Below, one piece after another: positions 9,575 to 19,063 of a DNA stretch of 64,000 nt. Within the stretch, counting starts at the first letter, position 1, and every line of letters starts with the position of its first letter. The stretch comes from Planctomycetota bacterium (lineage in GTDB: Bacteria; Planctomycetota; UBA8742; UBA2392): NCBI GenBank assembly GCA_016722065.1, contig JADKGX010000002.1, positions 496,001-560,000 of the forward strand, given 5' to 3'. A model generated the notes under the pieces. It had not been told where the DNA came from. It did no database searches and saw only the letters and a list, made by a program, of their open reading frames with translations. Made by a program: the position numbers and the translations under genes.

Positions 9575-10546
9575 TTACTGGTTGCGGGTGATGCCAGGCG
9601 TGTCGTCCTTGGGCCCGTATGGGTCTTCCAGGCGCACGCGGACTTTATAGGTCATCTTGTTGGTTTCACCGGCCTTGATGCCCTGGGGAAACTTCCAGCG
9701 CAGAATGTTGCGGGCGCTGTCACGCTTGAGGTATTCCACTGTTGTGCCCTGTTTGGGCAGCGTTGCGGTGTTTTCGAGGTATTCGGTGTAATAGGGAACC
9801 GGTTCGTCGATCTCGGTCGGGCCGGTGTCAAAGTCGTTGGTGTTGTAGTAGACGATCGTGTACGTGATCTCGACGGCATCGGCCACGATTTCGCGGTCGG
9901 CGTACTTCCACAGGTGCAGGCCAATCACGCGCTGCGAAAACGCCGCGTCGTAACCGCCGCGCGATTTGACGGCCTCCAGGTACTCACTGCTTTGCATGGC
10001 CGACAAACGCTCGCGCGAAAGCACGGCCTCGGATTCCGTCTTGCCTTCTTCCAGCCAGGGACGCTCGTTGGCCGAATAGGCCCGCAGGCGTTCCTCACCC
10101 GTGCGCAGGTTCAACTGTTCCATGCCGCGTAGGCCGGGGTAGAGAGTCTGGTTGGTATCAGCCATCAGGTTTTCAACGCTGGCCATGGCGTTGACATTCT
10201 CGATGGCGATGCGGCGCGAGTAGCTTTCCATCAGGCGCGATGCCGCAAAACCGTTGCGCGTGTAGCGCGCGTCAAAACCACGGGTGGAGCGCATGGCCGC
10301 GGGGTAGGTCTCCACACGCAATTGGGCAAATTCAAGCACCGGAATGTCCACGCGGTTGGATTCTGTGCGTGTAGTATCGGTCTTGTTGCCCCGGTTGCGG
10401 GTGGCGGCCGCTGCTTCGGGGTCCTTGATGTAGGACCCCTCAAGCGCAGTTTCTTCTTCGCCGGTGTAAACGATCGGGCCGCTGCTCTGGCAAGCCGAGA
10501 GCAAACAAAGACCCGATAACGCAGCTAGCACCCAATGGCGCTTCAT
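9575..10546 (-). CDS. Lipoprotein with DUF11-like C-terminal domain
   Basis: The 323-aa product begins with a lipoprotein signal (LCLLSAC lipobox). The N-terminal half is charged and Arg-rich with no family I recognise. The second half (about 175-310) resembles the conserved-repeat/DUF11 beta-sandwich: VVADAVEITYTIVYYNTN, then a TLPKQGTT-type turn and a WKFPQGIKAGETNKMTYKVRV strand. Similar domains occur in surface proteins of planctomycetes and relatives. It is followed on the same strand by nothing close, and another lipoprotein gene lies just upstream, so the two may form an operon. Confidence 0.65.
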   Translation of the reverse strand: MKRHWVLAALSGLCLLSACQSSGPIVYTGEEETALEGSYIKDPEAAAATRNRGNKTDTTRTESNRVDIPVLEFAQLRVETYPAAMRSTRGFDARYTRNGFAASRLMESYSRRIAIENVNAMASVENLMADTNQTLYPGLRGMEQLNLRTGEERLRAYSANERPWLEEGKTESEAVLSRERLSAMQSSEYLEAVKSRGGYDAAFSQRVIGLHLWKYADREIVADAVEITYTIVYYNTNDFDTGPTEIDEPVPYYTEYLENTATLPKQGTTVEYLKRDSARNILRWKFPQGIKAGETNKMTYKVRVRLEDPYGPKDDTPGITRNQ

Positions 10547-10570
10547 GCGACTACCCTTTGAGGGGGTCGT

Positions 10571-11086
10571 TTAGCGAATGTATTCGGCGTTACCGAAGTC
10601 GATTACCGCAATCACGTTGCCGTTGAGGCGCGCCTGTTCAATCAGGGCCTCGCGGGTCACGGTGTCGCCGTAATCGTACACGCGCATGGCGGTGTCTTCA
10701 CCGGCCATGCCACGGGTGCCGGCGTCGCGATTGCGCTGGTAGACGACGTAGGTAACGGCCTTGTAGTCATCGACGGCGTTGACGATGTCCGCAGTCAAGG
10801 AAACCGGCACGATCGAAATACGGGTCAGGGCCGTGTGGTCGTACACGTCCATGCGGCCGTAAATGGTCTTGCCATTCCAGGTCAGGGTCAGCTTCTTCTC
10901 GGCGTCGTTGCTCTTGAGCGTGAACACCTTACTGGTGTCGCCAGTCTGGGTGCCGCCCTCGTCAATCTTGAGCGTGGCCTGGCCACTGGGCACTTTGAAC
11001 TGGAAACGCATGGGCTTGGCTGAGCTGCAACCAACGCAGAAAAGGGCGATAGCAAGCGCCAAAACAGCGGCAAACTTCCGGGCCAT
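10571..11086 (-). CDS. Small lipoprotein of unknown function
   Basis: The 171-aa start chosen here (MARKFAAVLA...) is preceded by GGAGG at good spacing. The longer frame reaching 11350 has no signal sequence and is rejected. The lipobox is LFCVGC. The mature part is a beta-rich domain of about 150 aa (RFQFKVPSGQATLKIDEGG, DAEKKLTLTWNGKTIYG) with no recognised family. It lies 24 bp upstream of the DUF11-like lipoprotein on the same strand, suggesting a two-gene operon whose promoter lies in the intergenic region shared with the LexA-like repressor. Confidence 0.65.
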   Translation of the reverse strand: MARKFAAVLALAIALFCVGCSSAKPMRFQFKVPSGQATLKIDEGGTQTGDTSKVFTLKSNDAEKKLTLTWNGKTIYGRMDVYDHTALTRISIVPVSLTADIVNAVDDYKAVTYVVYQRNRDAGTRGMAGEDTAMRVYDYGDTVTREALIEQARLNGNVIAVIDFGNAEYIR

Positions 11087-11484
11087 GTGAAACCTCCGGG
11101 CTGCGGATCGTAACGAATGTAAATCGGGGGTGATGCCACTCTTGTACTTGCCGGGCCGATGCCGCGCAACGGTCTTGGAGTGCAAGGGGCAGTCGCGGTA
11201 GAAGCTAAGGCGCACGCTGTGCTGATTTGTATGAATCCTCGAGCCTGTGTTATCCATGTTACACGCTCGGATGGAGCAAATTGTCGACGCACCCCTACAT
11301 ATTGTGCTGCCATGCGCAGCCACCTTGCTAATAGGTGCCTGCTGCGACAAGTGTATTGCGCACTACCGAAACACGGAGTATGAATCGGACATTATCTTGC
11401 AATTTGCAACTTCTGCGTCATACTGTTCGTACACAGGCCGGATGACCGGCACATTTTGTGGGGACATCACCCCGGAGCTTCACA
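11087..11484. other. Divergent intergenic region with candidate operator
   Basis: About 400 bp separate the lipoprotein operon (-) from the repressor gene (+). On the + strand, TTGCAA occurs twice, at 11397-11402 and 11404-11409. The first copy plus TACTGT at 11421-11426 gives an 18-nt-spaced candidate sigma-70 promoter. The paired palindromic hexamers could be the binding site of the adjacent repressor. A small GCCGG/CCGGC hairpin lies near 11437-11450. No RNA gene is seen. Confidence 0.35.
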
Positions 11485-12201
11485 ATGAACGAGCCCAACC
11501 CAATCACTGTAGCCGCTGGCGAAAGAATCAAGCGCCTGCGCAGTTTCCGTGGTTTGACCTGCGCTGAATTGGCCAAGCGCATTGGCTGCACGCGTCCCTA
11601 TCTCAGCGCTGTCGAGAACGGCCGCTACCCGGTAAGCACGAAGATCCTGCGCAAGCTCAGCCAATCGCTGAACGTCACGCCGGATTTCTTTGTCGCCACC
11701 GACGAGCCGAACCTGGAAGACACCGAATCACTCACGCGCGACATGCTGAATCGCAAGATGGCGGAACGTTCGCGCGAAGCAACAGCAGCCACGCAGCGCG
11801 CCGGAACCCGCATGATTCCGCTGGTTGCGGTCACCGCTGCGGGCCGGCCGCTTTCCGCCTTTGATGACTACCCCACGGGCAGCGGCAGTGATTACGTCGA
11901 TTGCCCGCGTGACATCATGGATGAGAACGCCTTTGCCTTGCGCATTTCCGGCGACAGCATGGAGCCGGTGATTCCCGACGGCAGCACAATCATTGTGGCA
12001 CCCAACATGGTGCCGCGCGAAGGCAAGCCTGTGGTCGCCAAGCTTGAAAGCGGCGACGTCACCTGCAAGGTGTACCAGCGTCGCGGTGAAAACGTGATTT
12101 TGGCGCCCTACAACCCGCAGCACGACGTGCAGATTTTCGGCGTGCGCGAGTTGCAGTGGCTTTACCCGGTCATGAAGGTTGTTGTAGACCTTTACCACTA
12201 A
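11485..12201 (+). CDS. HTH (XRE) - S24 peptidase repressor, LexA/CI type
   Basis: This 238-aa regulator has an N-terminal XRE helix-turn-helix (residues about 10-65: LTCAELAKRIG...YLSAVENGRYPVS). Its C-terminal S24 domain has the catalytic Ser in GDSMEP (S158) and Lys in PVVAKL (K186). An Ala-Gly bond in VTAAGRP (A119-G120) sits where LexA/CI proteins cleave themselves. It therefore probably represses transcription and may inactivate itself on a RecA-linked or other signal. The start at 11485 has CGGAG upstream. The site and the divergent lipoprotein operon suggest autoregulation and neighbour control. Confidence 0.8.
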   Translation: MNEPNPITVAAGERIKRLRSFRGLTCAELAKRIGCTRPYLSAVENGRYPVSTKILRKLSQSLNVTPDFFVATDEPNLEDTESLTRDMLNRKMAERSREATAATQRAGTRMIPLVAVTAAGRPLSAFDDYPTGSGSDYVDCPRDIMDENAFALRISGDSMEPVIPDGSTIIVAPNMVPREGKPVVAKLESGDVTCKVYQRRGENVILAPYNPQHDVQIFGVRELQWLYPVMKVVVDLYH

Positions 12202-12236
12202 CCACCCAACCGGTATTGCCATGCCGGTCGCTCAGG

Positions 12237-12268
12237 GATGCCCGCTTCGGCGGGCATCTCGCTTTTTC
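12237..12268 (+). terminator. Terminator after the repressor gene
   Basis: GATGCCCGC (12237-12245) and GCGGGCATC (12250-12258) enclose a TTCG tetraloop and are followed by a TTTTT run at 12263-12267. Confidence 0.85.
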
Positions 12269-12395
12269 GGCCGGGGTTTGCCCAAATCGCCGCCAACGGA
12301 ACATTCGCGGCAGCACCGGGGTCTGTTCGAAAACACCCAACGTTGGCGTTACGAAGTCAGCCACAGTTGCGTAGTATGGTGTGTCCGGAGAACGC

Positions 12396-15278
12396 TTGAA
12401 GCGCGCAGCCCTACTAATGCTTATGGCACTCACTTTGGCCGCTTGCGGCGACGGCCCTGCCGGGGGTGCGCCGGTGCGCACTGCGGGCGTTGCCGTGCTG
12501 GGCCCGGCCCCGGCGATTCGGGCGCTGTTGCCCCTGGATGCCGACGGCGACGGCATTGCCGATTCCGTGCCCCACCCCGAAACCCGCCGCCTGGTGCTGC
12601 AAGCCCCCCCGGGGACGCCAATCCGGCTGCTGCGCGGCGGCATTGAGTTGCCCTTTGAAGCATCGCGGCTGGATGTGCCTGGCGGGACGATTCATGAGTT
12701 GCAGCTTGCAGCGCCGCTTGGCACCCAACCCGTTACCTTGACCGCCGGCGCCTACAGCCTTTCCATTCAAGCCAACGCCGAGCTGGCCCCGGCCACGGCG
12801 CCGACGTTTCGGCCCCAGGGCAAAGGGGCCTATGCCAACGATCTGCTGTCTGCCAATGGTGCGGTGTTCGAATCCGCCGACGACGTTTCTCTTTTGCTTG
12901 GTGGGGCCTTGCCGCCGCTGATTGGACCGGGCCTGTTTCTTCAATCTGGTCAAGGCACCGCGATTTCACTATTACCACGATTGACGCGGGCCGGCGTGCT
13001 GTTGACGCCGCAAACCAGGCCGGTGCCGGACATCGCCTATATGCTCAAGGCACCCGAAGGCGCCCTCGATGGCGTCGGCCAGCCCCTGGCGCCGGATTTT
13101 CGGCTGGTGTGCCGCCTGGGCCGGTCAGTTGCCGCGATTCGGCTTGCCACGGCGGACATTGACCGCGATGGCAACCTCGACCTGCTGTGCCTGTTTGCCG
13201 ACGGCAGCCTGAGTTTGTTGCGCGACGCGACAGGACCTGCTGAAAGCGTGCTGCCACCATCACCGGGCCGCGCGATCGACTTTGCCTGCGGCGATTTCGA
13301 CGGCAACGGCACCCGCGACATCGCCGTGCTGCGCGCCGACGAAACCGGCTTCTCGATTCTGTACATGCTGAATGAAACCCGCCGCGCCGACGTGCGTTGG
13401 TCGATGTATTCCGAAAAGATGATGCTGGAACAGCCTGCGGCCATGCGCGCGGCGGATTTTGACCGCGACGGGCGCGACGACCTGGCTGTGCTGGATGACT
13501 TTGGTTCGGTGTTTCTGATTCCTTCCGCCACGCCCCGGCGCATGCTGGCGGCTGCTGGCACGCGTAAACTGGCCCTGCGCCTGTTGACACCTGATGCCAA
13601 TGGCGACGGCCGGCCGGACATTGCCGTGCTGTGCGCCGACGGCACCCTGCGCGTCAGCCTGAACCCGGGCGCCAGCGGGTTTGCAGACCAGCTAGAGACC
13701 TGGGAGGTCACTGTTCCAGGCGCGCAACGGGCCGCTTCTGGCGCCTTGGATGGCGACCGCAACGCGGACTTCATTTTCACGGGTTTCCGGGGCGCCGCAG
13801 CCCAGTTGGGTGGCCAGGACCAGGCCGCACCGCTGGTAATCGACACCGCAGAAACGCCAATTGCAGCTTCCGGTGCCGCCGTGATTCGAGACCTGAACCG
13901 TGATTCACGCAACGATGTGCTGGTCGCGCGCGAAGACGCCGAAGGCATTAGCGACGACATTGCGGTGTTCATGAACAGCGAGGAACCCCGCGCCACGCCA
14001 GACACCCTGCTGCCCCTGGGCGCGCGCCTGCGCATTCATGCCATGGAATTCTGGCGCGATTGCCTGTGGCTGGCCACGGATTCACGCCTGCTGCTCTTGA
14101 AGGTGAATGCCGAGGCCTTGCCGCCCACAGCCGCCAGCAAAGTAAGGTTCATGGAAGGATATGCACCGGTGCCGCAGATTCCGGCGCCCTTAGCTGCGGC
14201 GATTGCGGATTTCAACGACGACGGCCGCGCCGATATTGCGGCCATTGATCGCGACGGAAAGCTGCGTATCTGGCTTTCGGGGCAGCCTGGGGAACCCTTT
14301 GTCGCAGCCGGCGAAGCTGTGCTGCTTGGCGGGGCGGGCATGCTCAAGGCGATTGACTTTGACCACGATGGCAAAGCCGACCTGCTGTTCATTCCAACCG
14401 ATTCGGCACTCAAGCCCCGCGTGTTGCGCAACACCGGCCGCGGCGAAATGGATGCCTCGGAAAATGGCATACTGCCTACACCCCCCACCGGCCTTCGTGG
14501 CGCGCCGGCGCTTGGCGATTTTGACCTCGACGGCGACCTTGACGTGCTGTGGCCCAGCGCCTTTGGGCGCGTGCAGTTCAATGACGGTGCCGGCGGCTGG
14601 CGCGACGGCCGTAACATTGTCGAGATTCGCGAACCGGGTGGCATGCGACTGCAGTTCAGCGGCGAGTTGGCCTGCGCGGATTTTACCGGCGACGGCATTG
14701 CCGACATTGCTGCGGTGATGCGCGTTTCTGAAGACACGGGCAGCCCGAATTACCTTGTGCTGCTGCAAGGCACTGGAGTGTGCGACGACGGCACCACCTG
14801 CTTTCGCGTGATCTTGAGCGAACAGATTCGCGGCCGCATCTTCAAGTTGACCCCGGCTGACTTCGACAACGATGGCCGCGTCGACCTGGCACTGGGATAT
14901 GCCCCCGAAGGCCAGGACGCGCGCTTGACCCTGCTGCGGCTGCGGGAAGACCTTCAATTCACTCCCTTTGAGGGCTCGCCTTCTGCCAAGGGCCGGCTGC
15001 TTGACCTGGCCCTTGACGACATGGACCGCGACGGTGACCTGGACCTGATTGCCAGCGAAGACCTGCCCGGCAAAGGCATTGCCACCACACTGTGGGTCAA
15101 CAACGGCAAGGGAAGGTACGTAGAGGGCGGCACAGCCGACGACAGCCTCAAGAAGGCCCTGGGCGAGTTCAAGGCAACAAACCTGTCCCTGGCTGATTTC
15201 ACCGGCGACGGGCGCAGCGACCTGTTAGCCGTCGATTCCAGCGGCAACGTGATTCTGGTGCGCAGCTATCTGCCGTGA
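12396..15278 (+). CDS. Large VCBS/FG-GAP repeat lipoprotein
   Basis: The 960-aa protein starts at TTG 12396 (MKRAALLMLMALTLAAC), with CCGGAG 5 nt upstream. A GTG at 12381 is possible but places extra residues before the signal. The lipobox is LTLAAC. At least ten VCBS/FG-GAP repeats follow, recognisable by Asp-rich calcium-binding loops (DIDRDGNLDLL, DFDGNGTRDIAVL, DFDRDGRDDLAVL, DFNDDGRADIAAI, DMDRDGDLDLI, DFTGDGRSDLL). These usually fold into an integrin-alpha-like beta-propeller. It is likely a cell-surface, Ca2+-dependent binding protein; the ligand is unknown. Confidence 0.85.
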   Translation: MKRAALLMLMALTLAACGDGPAGGAPVRTAGVAVLGPAPAIRALLPLDADGDGIADSVPHPETRRLVLQAPPGTPIRLLRGGIELPFEASRLDVPGGTIHELQLAAPLGTQPVTLTAGAYSLSIQANAELAPATAPTFRPQGKGAYANDLLSANGAVFESADDVSLLLGGALPPLIGPGLFLQSGQGTAISLLPRLTRAGVLLTPQTRPVPDIAYMLKAPEGALDGVGQPLAPDFRLVCRLGRSVAAIRLATADIDRDGNLDLLCLFADGSLSLLRDATGPAESVLPPSPGRAIDFACGDFDGNGTRDIAVLRADETGFSILYMLNETRRADVRWSMYSEKMMLEQPAAMRAADFDRDGRDDLAVLDDFGSVFLIPSATPRRMLAAAGTRKLALRLLTPDANGDGRPDIAVLCADGTLRVSLNPGASGFADQLETWEVTVPGAQRAASGALDGDRNADFIFTGFRGAAAQLGGQDQAAPLVIDTAETPIAASGAAVIRDLNRDSRNDVLVAREDAEGISDDIAVFMNSEEPRATPDTLLPLGARLRIHAMEFWRDCLWLATDSRLLLLKVNAEALPPTAASKVRFMEGYAPVPQIPAPLAAAIADFNDDGRADIAAIDRDGKLRIWLSGQPGEPFVAAGEAVLLGGAGMLKAIDFDHDGKADLLFIPTDSALKPRVLRNTGRGEMDASENGILPTPPTGLRGAPALGDFDLDGDLDVLWPSAFGRVQFNDGAGGWRDGRNIVEIREPGGMRLQFSGELACADFTGDGIADIAAVMRVSEDTGSPNYLVLLQGTGVCDDGTTCFRVILSEQIRGRIFKLTPADFDNDGRVDLALGYAPEGQDARLTLLRLREDLQFTPFEGSPSAKGRLLDLALDDMDRDGDLDLIASEDLPGKGIATTLWVNNGKGRYVEGGTADDSLKKALGEFKATNLSLADFTGDGRSDLLAVDSSGNVILVRSYLP

Positions 15279-15328
15279 CCTTGCCTTCACACTTGCGCCC
15301 CGCCATATCGCGCTAAGATTGCCGGCCC

Positions 15329-16078
15329 ATGAAACCTACGCCCATCATTGCCGCCGATATCGGCAACACCAGCACAACCATTGCGCACATGCGCGGCCTG
15401 GAAGTCATCAGCGAGTTTGATGTCTCCAGCCATGCGCTGGTCAAAGACGTGCATGATGCACTGGTTGCCAACAAGGTGGATACTCGCCTGCCGCTGGTGA
15501 TTGCCAGTGTGAACCCCAAGGGCGCAGACATGCTGGAGTTTGCCTGGCGTGCCATGGCGGGCAGCAAGATAGTTTTGCTGGGGCGTGACCTGATTGTGCC
15601 GATTGCCAACAAGACCAAGCCCCCGGAAAAAACCGGGCAGGACCGGCTGGTCAATGCCCTTGCCGCCAAGCGCCGCTGCGGCAAAGACGCCATCGTCGTG
15701 GACTTCGGCACTGCCATCACTTTTGACGTGTTGAAAAACGGCGCCTATGAGGGCGGCGTCATCACGCCCGGCATCGGGCTTGCCATGGAAGCCCTGCACC
15801 AGAAAACCGCGCTGCTGCCACTGGTGAGGCCGCAGGGTCGCCCGCCGGTTGTGGGTCACGACACGGAATCTGCCATCAATGCCGGTGTGTTTTATGGCTA
15901 CGTGGGGCTGGTTGACAACATTCTGCGCGAGTTGACCAAGACCTATAAGACCAAACCGGCGGTGCTGGCCACGGGCGGTTACGGTGCGCAGATCGCACCT
16001 GAGATCAAGGCGATCAACGAAGTGCTGCCCCACCTGACACACGAGGGCATTGCCCTGGCTTTTGCATCCGGCAAGTAG
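15329..16078 (+). CDS. coaX: Type III pantothenate kinase
   Basis: CoaX (249 aa) phosphorylates pantothenate in the first step of coenzyme A synthesis, in the cytosol. ASKHA-fold motifs are present: N-terminal phosphate-binding DIGNTSTTIA, the GQDRLVNALAA segment, the catalytic/metal region VVDFGTAITFD, and GGVITPGIGLAMEAL. Length is typical. It starts 50 bp after the VCBS lipoprotein gene. A long open frame antisense to it belongs to the read-through of the frameshifted cyclic-nucleotide gene and is not a gene here. Confidence 0.95.
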   Translation: MKPTPIIAADIGNTSTTIAHMRGLEVISEFDVSSHALVKDVHDALVANKVDTRLPLVIASVNPKGADMLEFAWRAMAGSKIVLLGRDLIVPIANKTKPPEKTGQDRLVNALAAKRRCGKDAIVVDFGTAITFDVLKNGAYEGGVITPGIGLAMEALHQKTALLPLVRPQGRPPVVGHDTESAINAGVFYGYVGLVDNILRELTKTYKTKPAVLATGGYGAQIAPEIKAINEVLPHLTHEGIALAFASGK

Positions 16079-16104
16079 TGCCGCTGGCGCGGCTTGGGCT
16101 GGTA

Positions 16105-17323
16105 TCAGGCTCGTGCCGCGCCGATTCTTTCGTTGAGTTCGTCGACCTTCTGCTGCCAGCGTTCTTCCATGCGGTGCAGGGCTTCGACTTCCTGCTGCAG
16201 CGGCAATTCCTGTTCCGCAATCAGCGATTCCAGCGCCCGGCGAAGCATGTTCACGTCGGCCATGAAGCTGGATCCTGGCCCCGTAAACCGGGTGGCCACG
16301 GGCCCGCAGCGCGTCATCTGTTTCTGCGGCAAGCTGCTCGAAATTGCGCACCCGCAGCGTCAGCAGCTTGCACAGGTTGATCAGCAGTTTGGGTTGCTTC
16401 TGCACCAGTAGAGGGAACCGATCGACCGGTATCACGCCTACCACGCAGGCTTCTTCCGCCACGACGTCGGCAATGCGTTTGGGTTCTTCGTCGCCCAGCA
16501 GCGCGCCGATTTCACCCACGATTTCGCCCGGCCTGACAAAGCCGAATTGTTCGTTGCCAATGCGCACGCTCAATCGGCCTGATACCAGCACGTACACAGT
16601 GTCGCCTGGGTCGCCGCGTCGGCACAGCAGCTCGCCCTTGGACAACTGCAGGCGCGTGCCCACCATCTCAGACGTATCCACCACTTTGGCCATGATGCGC
16701 CGCGTCTGTTTGCTGACTTCGGCTCCGCCGGCCTCGCCCTGCGCATGAGTCGGTGTGCGCTTGGCGGCGCTGAGTGCCTGAAGCACGGCATCTTCGCCTT
16801 CAGCATCCTCCCCAATCCGCTGTACCAGGTTGTAAAAATCAGCACACAGGCCCTGCAACTCGCGCGTGAAGCGACCGGCAATGCGCTGGGACGTGCCCAG
16901 GTTCTTGTTGGATGAAACCAGCCGGCGCGCCAGCATGCGGGCCAGTGACAGCCCAAAGGCCACGTCCTCGGTGATTGTGCTCATGATGCCCGGGGCATCC
17001 AGGGGCATCTCGACTACCTGCGATGTCTCCACAGCAACCAGCGTTTCAATGTAATGGCCGGTCAATACGCCTTCGCACCCCAGAAACACGCCGGCCTGGT
17101 TGAACAGCGTGATGCCATGACCGCGGCTGAGGCGGCTGTCGTCGGCCCCTGGCAACTCTTTGTCCGGAATGACCGTGCTGCGCACGCTGCCGGCCTTGAG
17201 AATGAAGGAACGGTCGGCGCGGGCACCTTGCCGGTAAAGAATCTCGCCCGGGGCGTATTCAAAGGCACGTGGCGAACGCGGGTTCACAGGCGTGATTTCA
17301 ACACGGCCGGGCAGCTTGGGCAA
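16105..17323 (-). CDS. Dual cyclic-nucleotide-binding (Crp-like) domain protein, apparent frameshift
   Basis: The frame starts at TTG 17323 and encodes two cNMP-binding beta-roll domains (about residues 10-110 and 225-330; PGEILYRQG..., then KGELLCRRGDPGDTVYVLVSGRLSVRIG). No DNA-binding helix-turn-helix is seen, so it probably senses a nucleotide and acts on a partner. After VRNFEQLAAETDDALRARG, near 16300, the frame becomes nonsense and runs antisense to coaX. A shifted frame gives a coiled-coil tail (MADVNMLRRALESLIAEQE...) with a proper stop at 16105. This implies a one-base frameshift, natural or an assembly error. It lies 18 bp after the 59-aa membrane protein, in one operon. Confidence 0.6.
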
Positions 17324-17341
17324 TCGCTTGCCTGCGCAACC

Positions 17342-17521
17342 CTACCAGGCCGGGTTTTCGGCAATCGAAACCAGCACGGCAAGCGCCGCCATGCCGCCCA
17401 GAATGTATGCCGTGTTCAGGGCGCCACGCAGCAGGCCGCGCTTGAGATCGCGCGAACCGGCAACCCCAAGCACCATGCCCGAGACCAGCGCCGCAGGAAT
17501 CAGATAGAGAATGTAGCTCAA
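17342..17521 (-). CDS. Small two-helix membrane protein (59 aa)
   Basis: The 59-aa product starts at a TTG (17521) that overlaps the TGA of the upstream gene as TTGA, with GGGGAG just before. It is mostly two hydrophobic helices (SYILYLIPAALVSGMVLGV and ALNTAYILGGMAALAVLVS) joined by a basic loop. No family is recognised. The tight coupling to the preceding membrane protein suggests they work together. Confidence 0.6.
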   Translation of the reverse strand: MSYILYLIPAALVSGMVLGVAGSRDLKRGLLRGALNTAYILGGMAALAVLVSIAENPAW

Positions 17522-17946
17522 GCGGACTCCCCGGATTGGGGGTTGCGCATGGTGTCTGCGGGGCCGGGGGCGTCGGGCTCCTGCTGGCGCCGGAAAAGTT
17601 CTGCCAGGGTTACCAGGTTCAAGATGCCGGCTGTGGCCGCGTACACGACACCGCTTTGGTGTTCCAGTACCCCCACCGTCTCGCCCAGGTTGATGGCCTC
17701 GTGGCCGCGCAAAACTTCCAGGCCCAGGGTGATTGGCCCGGCAAAGAACTGGCAGGCAAAATAGGCGCCGTGAATGTCCAGGTTCACTGCTGTGCCGCGT
17801 GAAAGCGCCACACCGGCGCCATAAAGCCCGCAGATCAACAACAGATACACCGCGCCGTGGGCGTGCCGCTTGACATAAAAGTGGCCCAGGCCGGGAATCA
17901 GCCAGCCCAGAAACAGTGCCAGCCACACATTGCGTTTTGACGCCAT
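17518..17946 (-). CDS. Multi-pass membrane protein, TM2-like start
   Basis: The 142-aa protein starts MASKRNVWLALFLGWLIPGL; the ATG at 17946 is chosen over an upstream one. GWLIPGLGHFYVKR resembles the TM2/DUF6677-like pattern of small membrane proteins, with further hydrophobic helices to about residue 110 and a polar C-terminus. Function unknown. It is the first gene of an operon with the 59-aa membrane protein and the cyclic-nucleotide-binding protein. Confidence 0.65.
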   Translation of the reverse strand: MASKRNVWLALFLGWLIPGLGHFYVKRHAHGAVYLLLICGLYGAGVALSRGTAVNLDIHGAYFACQFFAGPITLGLEVLRGHEAINLGETVGVLEHQSGVVYAATAGILNLVTLAELFRRQQEPDAPGPADTMRNPQSGESA

Positions 17947-18077
17947 CGCGCGAATGTTAGGGCGCGGCCCCAAATCGGCAACTGGGAATGGAACCTGCTG
18001 GGCCGGCGGTTTATACCCCTAGTCGGGGCGGAGTCACATGCAGCCGACCGCAGACACCAACACACAAGGAACGCGTC

Positions 18078-19046
18078 ATGTCCATGCACCACAAAGTCAT
18101 CGTGATCGGATCCGGCCCTGCAGGCGATACGGCAGCGCTTTACACGGGGCGGGCTGGCCTCAAGCCGATCGTGTTTGCGGGCTTTGGTGCGGGCGGCCCG
18201 CCGGGCGGCCAATTGATGCTGACGACCGAGATTGAAAACTTCCCGGGCTTTCCAGAAGGCGGTATCGCCGGGCCCGTGCTGATGCAGCGTATGCGGCAGC
18301 AGGCCACGGAAATGGGCGCGGTGTTCCACGACGTCGACGTCGACAAGGTGGACTTCAGCAAGCGGCCCTTCAAGGTCTGGGTTGGCGACGACGAATACAC
18401 CGCCGAGACCGTGATTGTCGCAACCGGAGCGCGGTCGCGGCTGCTGGGCATTGAAGGCGAAGAAAAGCTGATCTCGCGCGGCCTGCACACCTGCGCCACC
18501 TGCGACGGCGCGTTCTACAAGAAGAAAAAGGTGATCGTGATTGGCGGCGGCGACACCGCCATGGAAGAAGCCAGCTTCCTGACCCGCTTTGCTGACGTGA
18601 ACCTGGTGCACCGGCGCGAGGAATTCCGCGCCAGCAAATCGATGCTGGAGCGGGTGCGCAAAAACCCCAAGGTCACCTGGTCGCTGAACTGGCAGCCCCT
18701 GAAGTACCTGCTGCGCGACAATGGAACCGTCAAAGGCATCCAGGCCAAGAACAGCAAGTCGGGCAAAGTCGAAGACATTGAGGCCGACGGCGTGTTCATG
18801 GCCATTGGCCACATTCCCAACACCGACCTGTTCCAGGGCCAGTTGAAAACCGACGAAAACGGATACCTGGTCACCGGCCACAAGGCCGGCGGCCCGCAGG
18901 GATACCCCAACACCTACACCAGCGTGGAAGGCGTGTTCGCCTGCGGCGACGTGCAGGACCACACCTATCGCCAAGCCATCACCGCTGCCGGAAGCGGCTG
19001 CATGGCAGCCATTGACGCCGAGCGCTGGCTGGCCGAGCGCGAATGA
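18078..19046 (+). CDS. trxB: Thioredoxin reductase
   Basis: Thioredoxin-disulfide reductase (322 aa) is an FAD flavoprotein that uses NADPH to reduce thioredoxin in the cytosol. It has the FAD-binding GSGPAGDTAALYTGRAG, the redox-active CATC (CATCDGAFY), the NADPH-binding GGGDTAMEEASFL followed by HRREEFRAS, and the C-terminal FAD motif GVFACGDVQDHTYRQA. The ATG at 18078 is used (GGA nearby); an earlier frame start at 17988 would add an unconserved extension. Confidence 0.95.
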   Translation: MSMHHKVIVIGSGPAGDTAALYTGRAGLKPIVFAGFGAGGPPGGQLMLTTEIENFPGFPEGGIAGPVLMQRMRQQATEMGAVFHDVDVDKVDFSKRPFKVWVGDDEYTAETVIVATGARSRLLGIEGEEKLISRGLHTCATCDGAFYKKKKVIVIGGGDTAMEEASFLTRFADVNLVHRREEFRASKSMLERVRKNPKVTWSLNWQPLKYLLRDNGTVKGIQAKNSKSGKVEDIEADGVFMAIGHIPNTDLFQGQLKTDENGYLVTGHKAGGPQGYPNTYTSVEGVFACGDVQDHTYRQAITAAGSGCMAAIDAERWLAERE

Positions 19047-19063
19047 CCTTGAGGCCGTGACAG

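Noticed and set aside
15287..16104. C-terminal half of the 678-aa minus-strand frame antisense to coaX
   Set aside because: It is the frameshifted read-through of the cyclic-nucleotide gene, not real protein; coaX is certain on the other strand.
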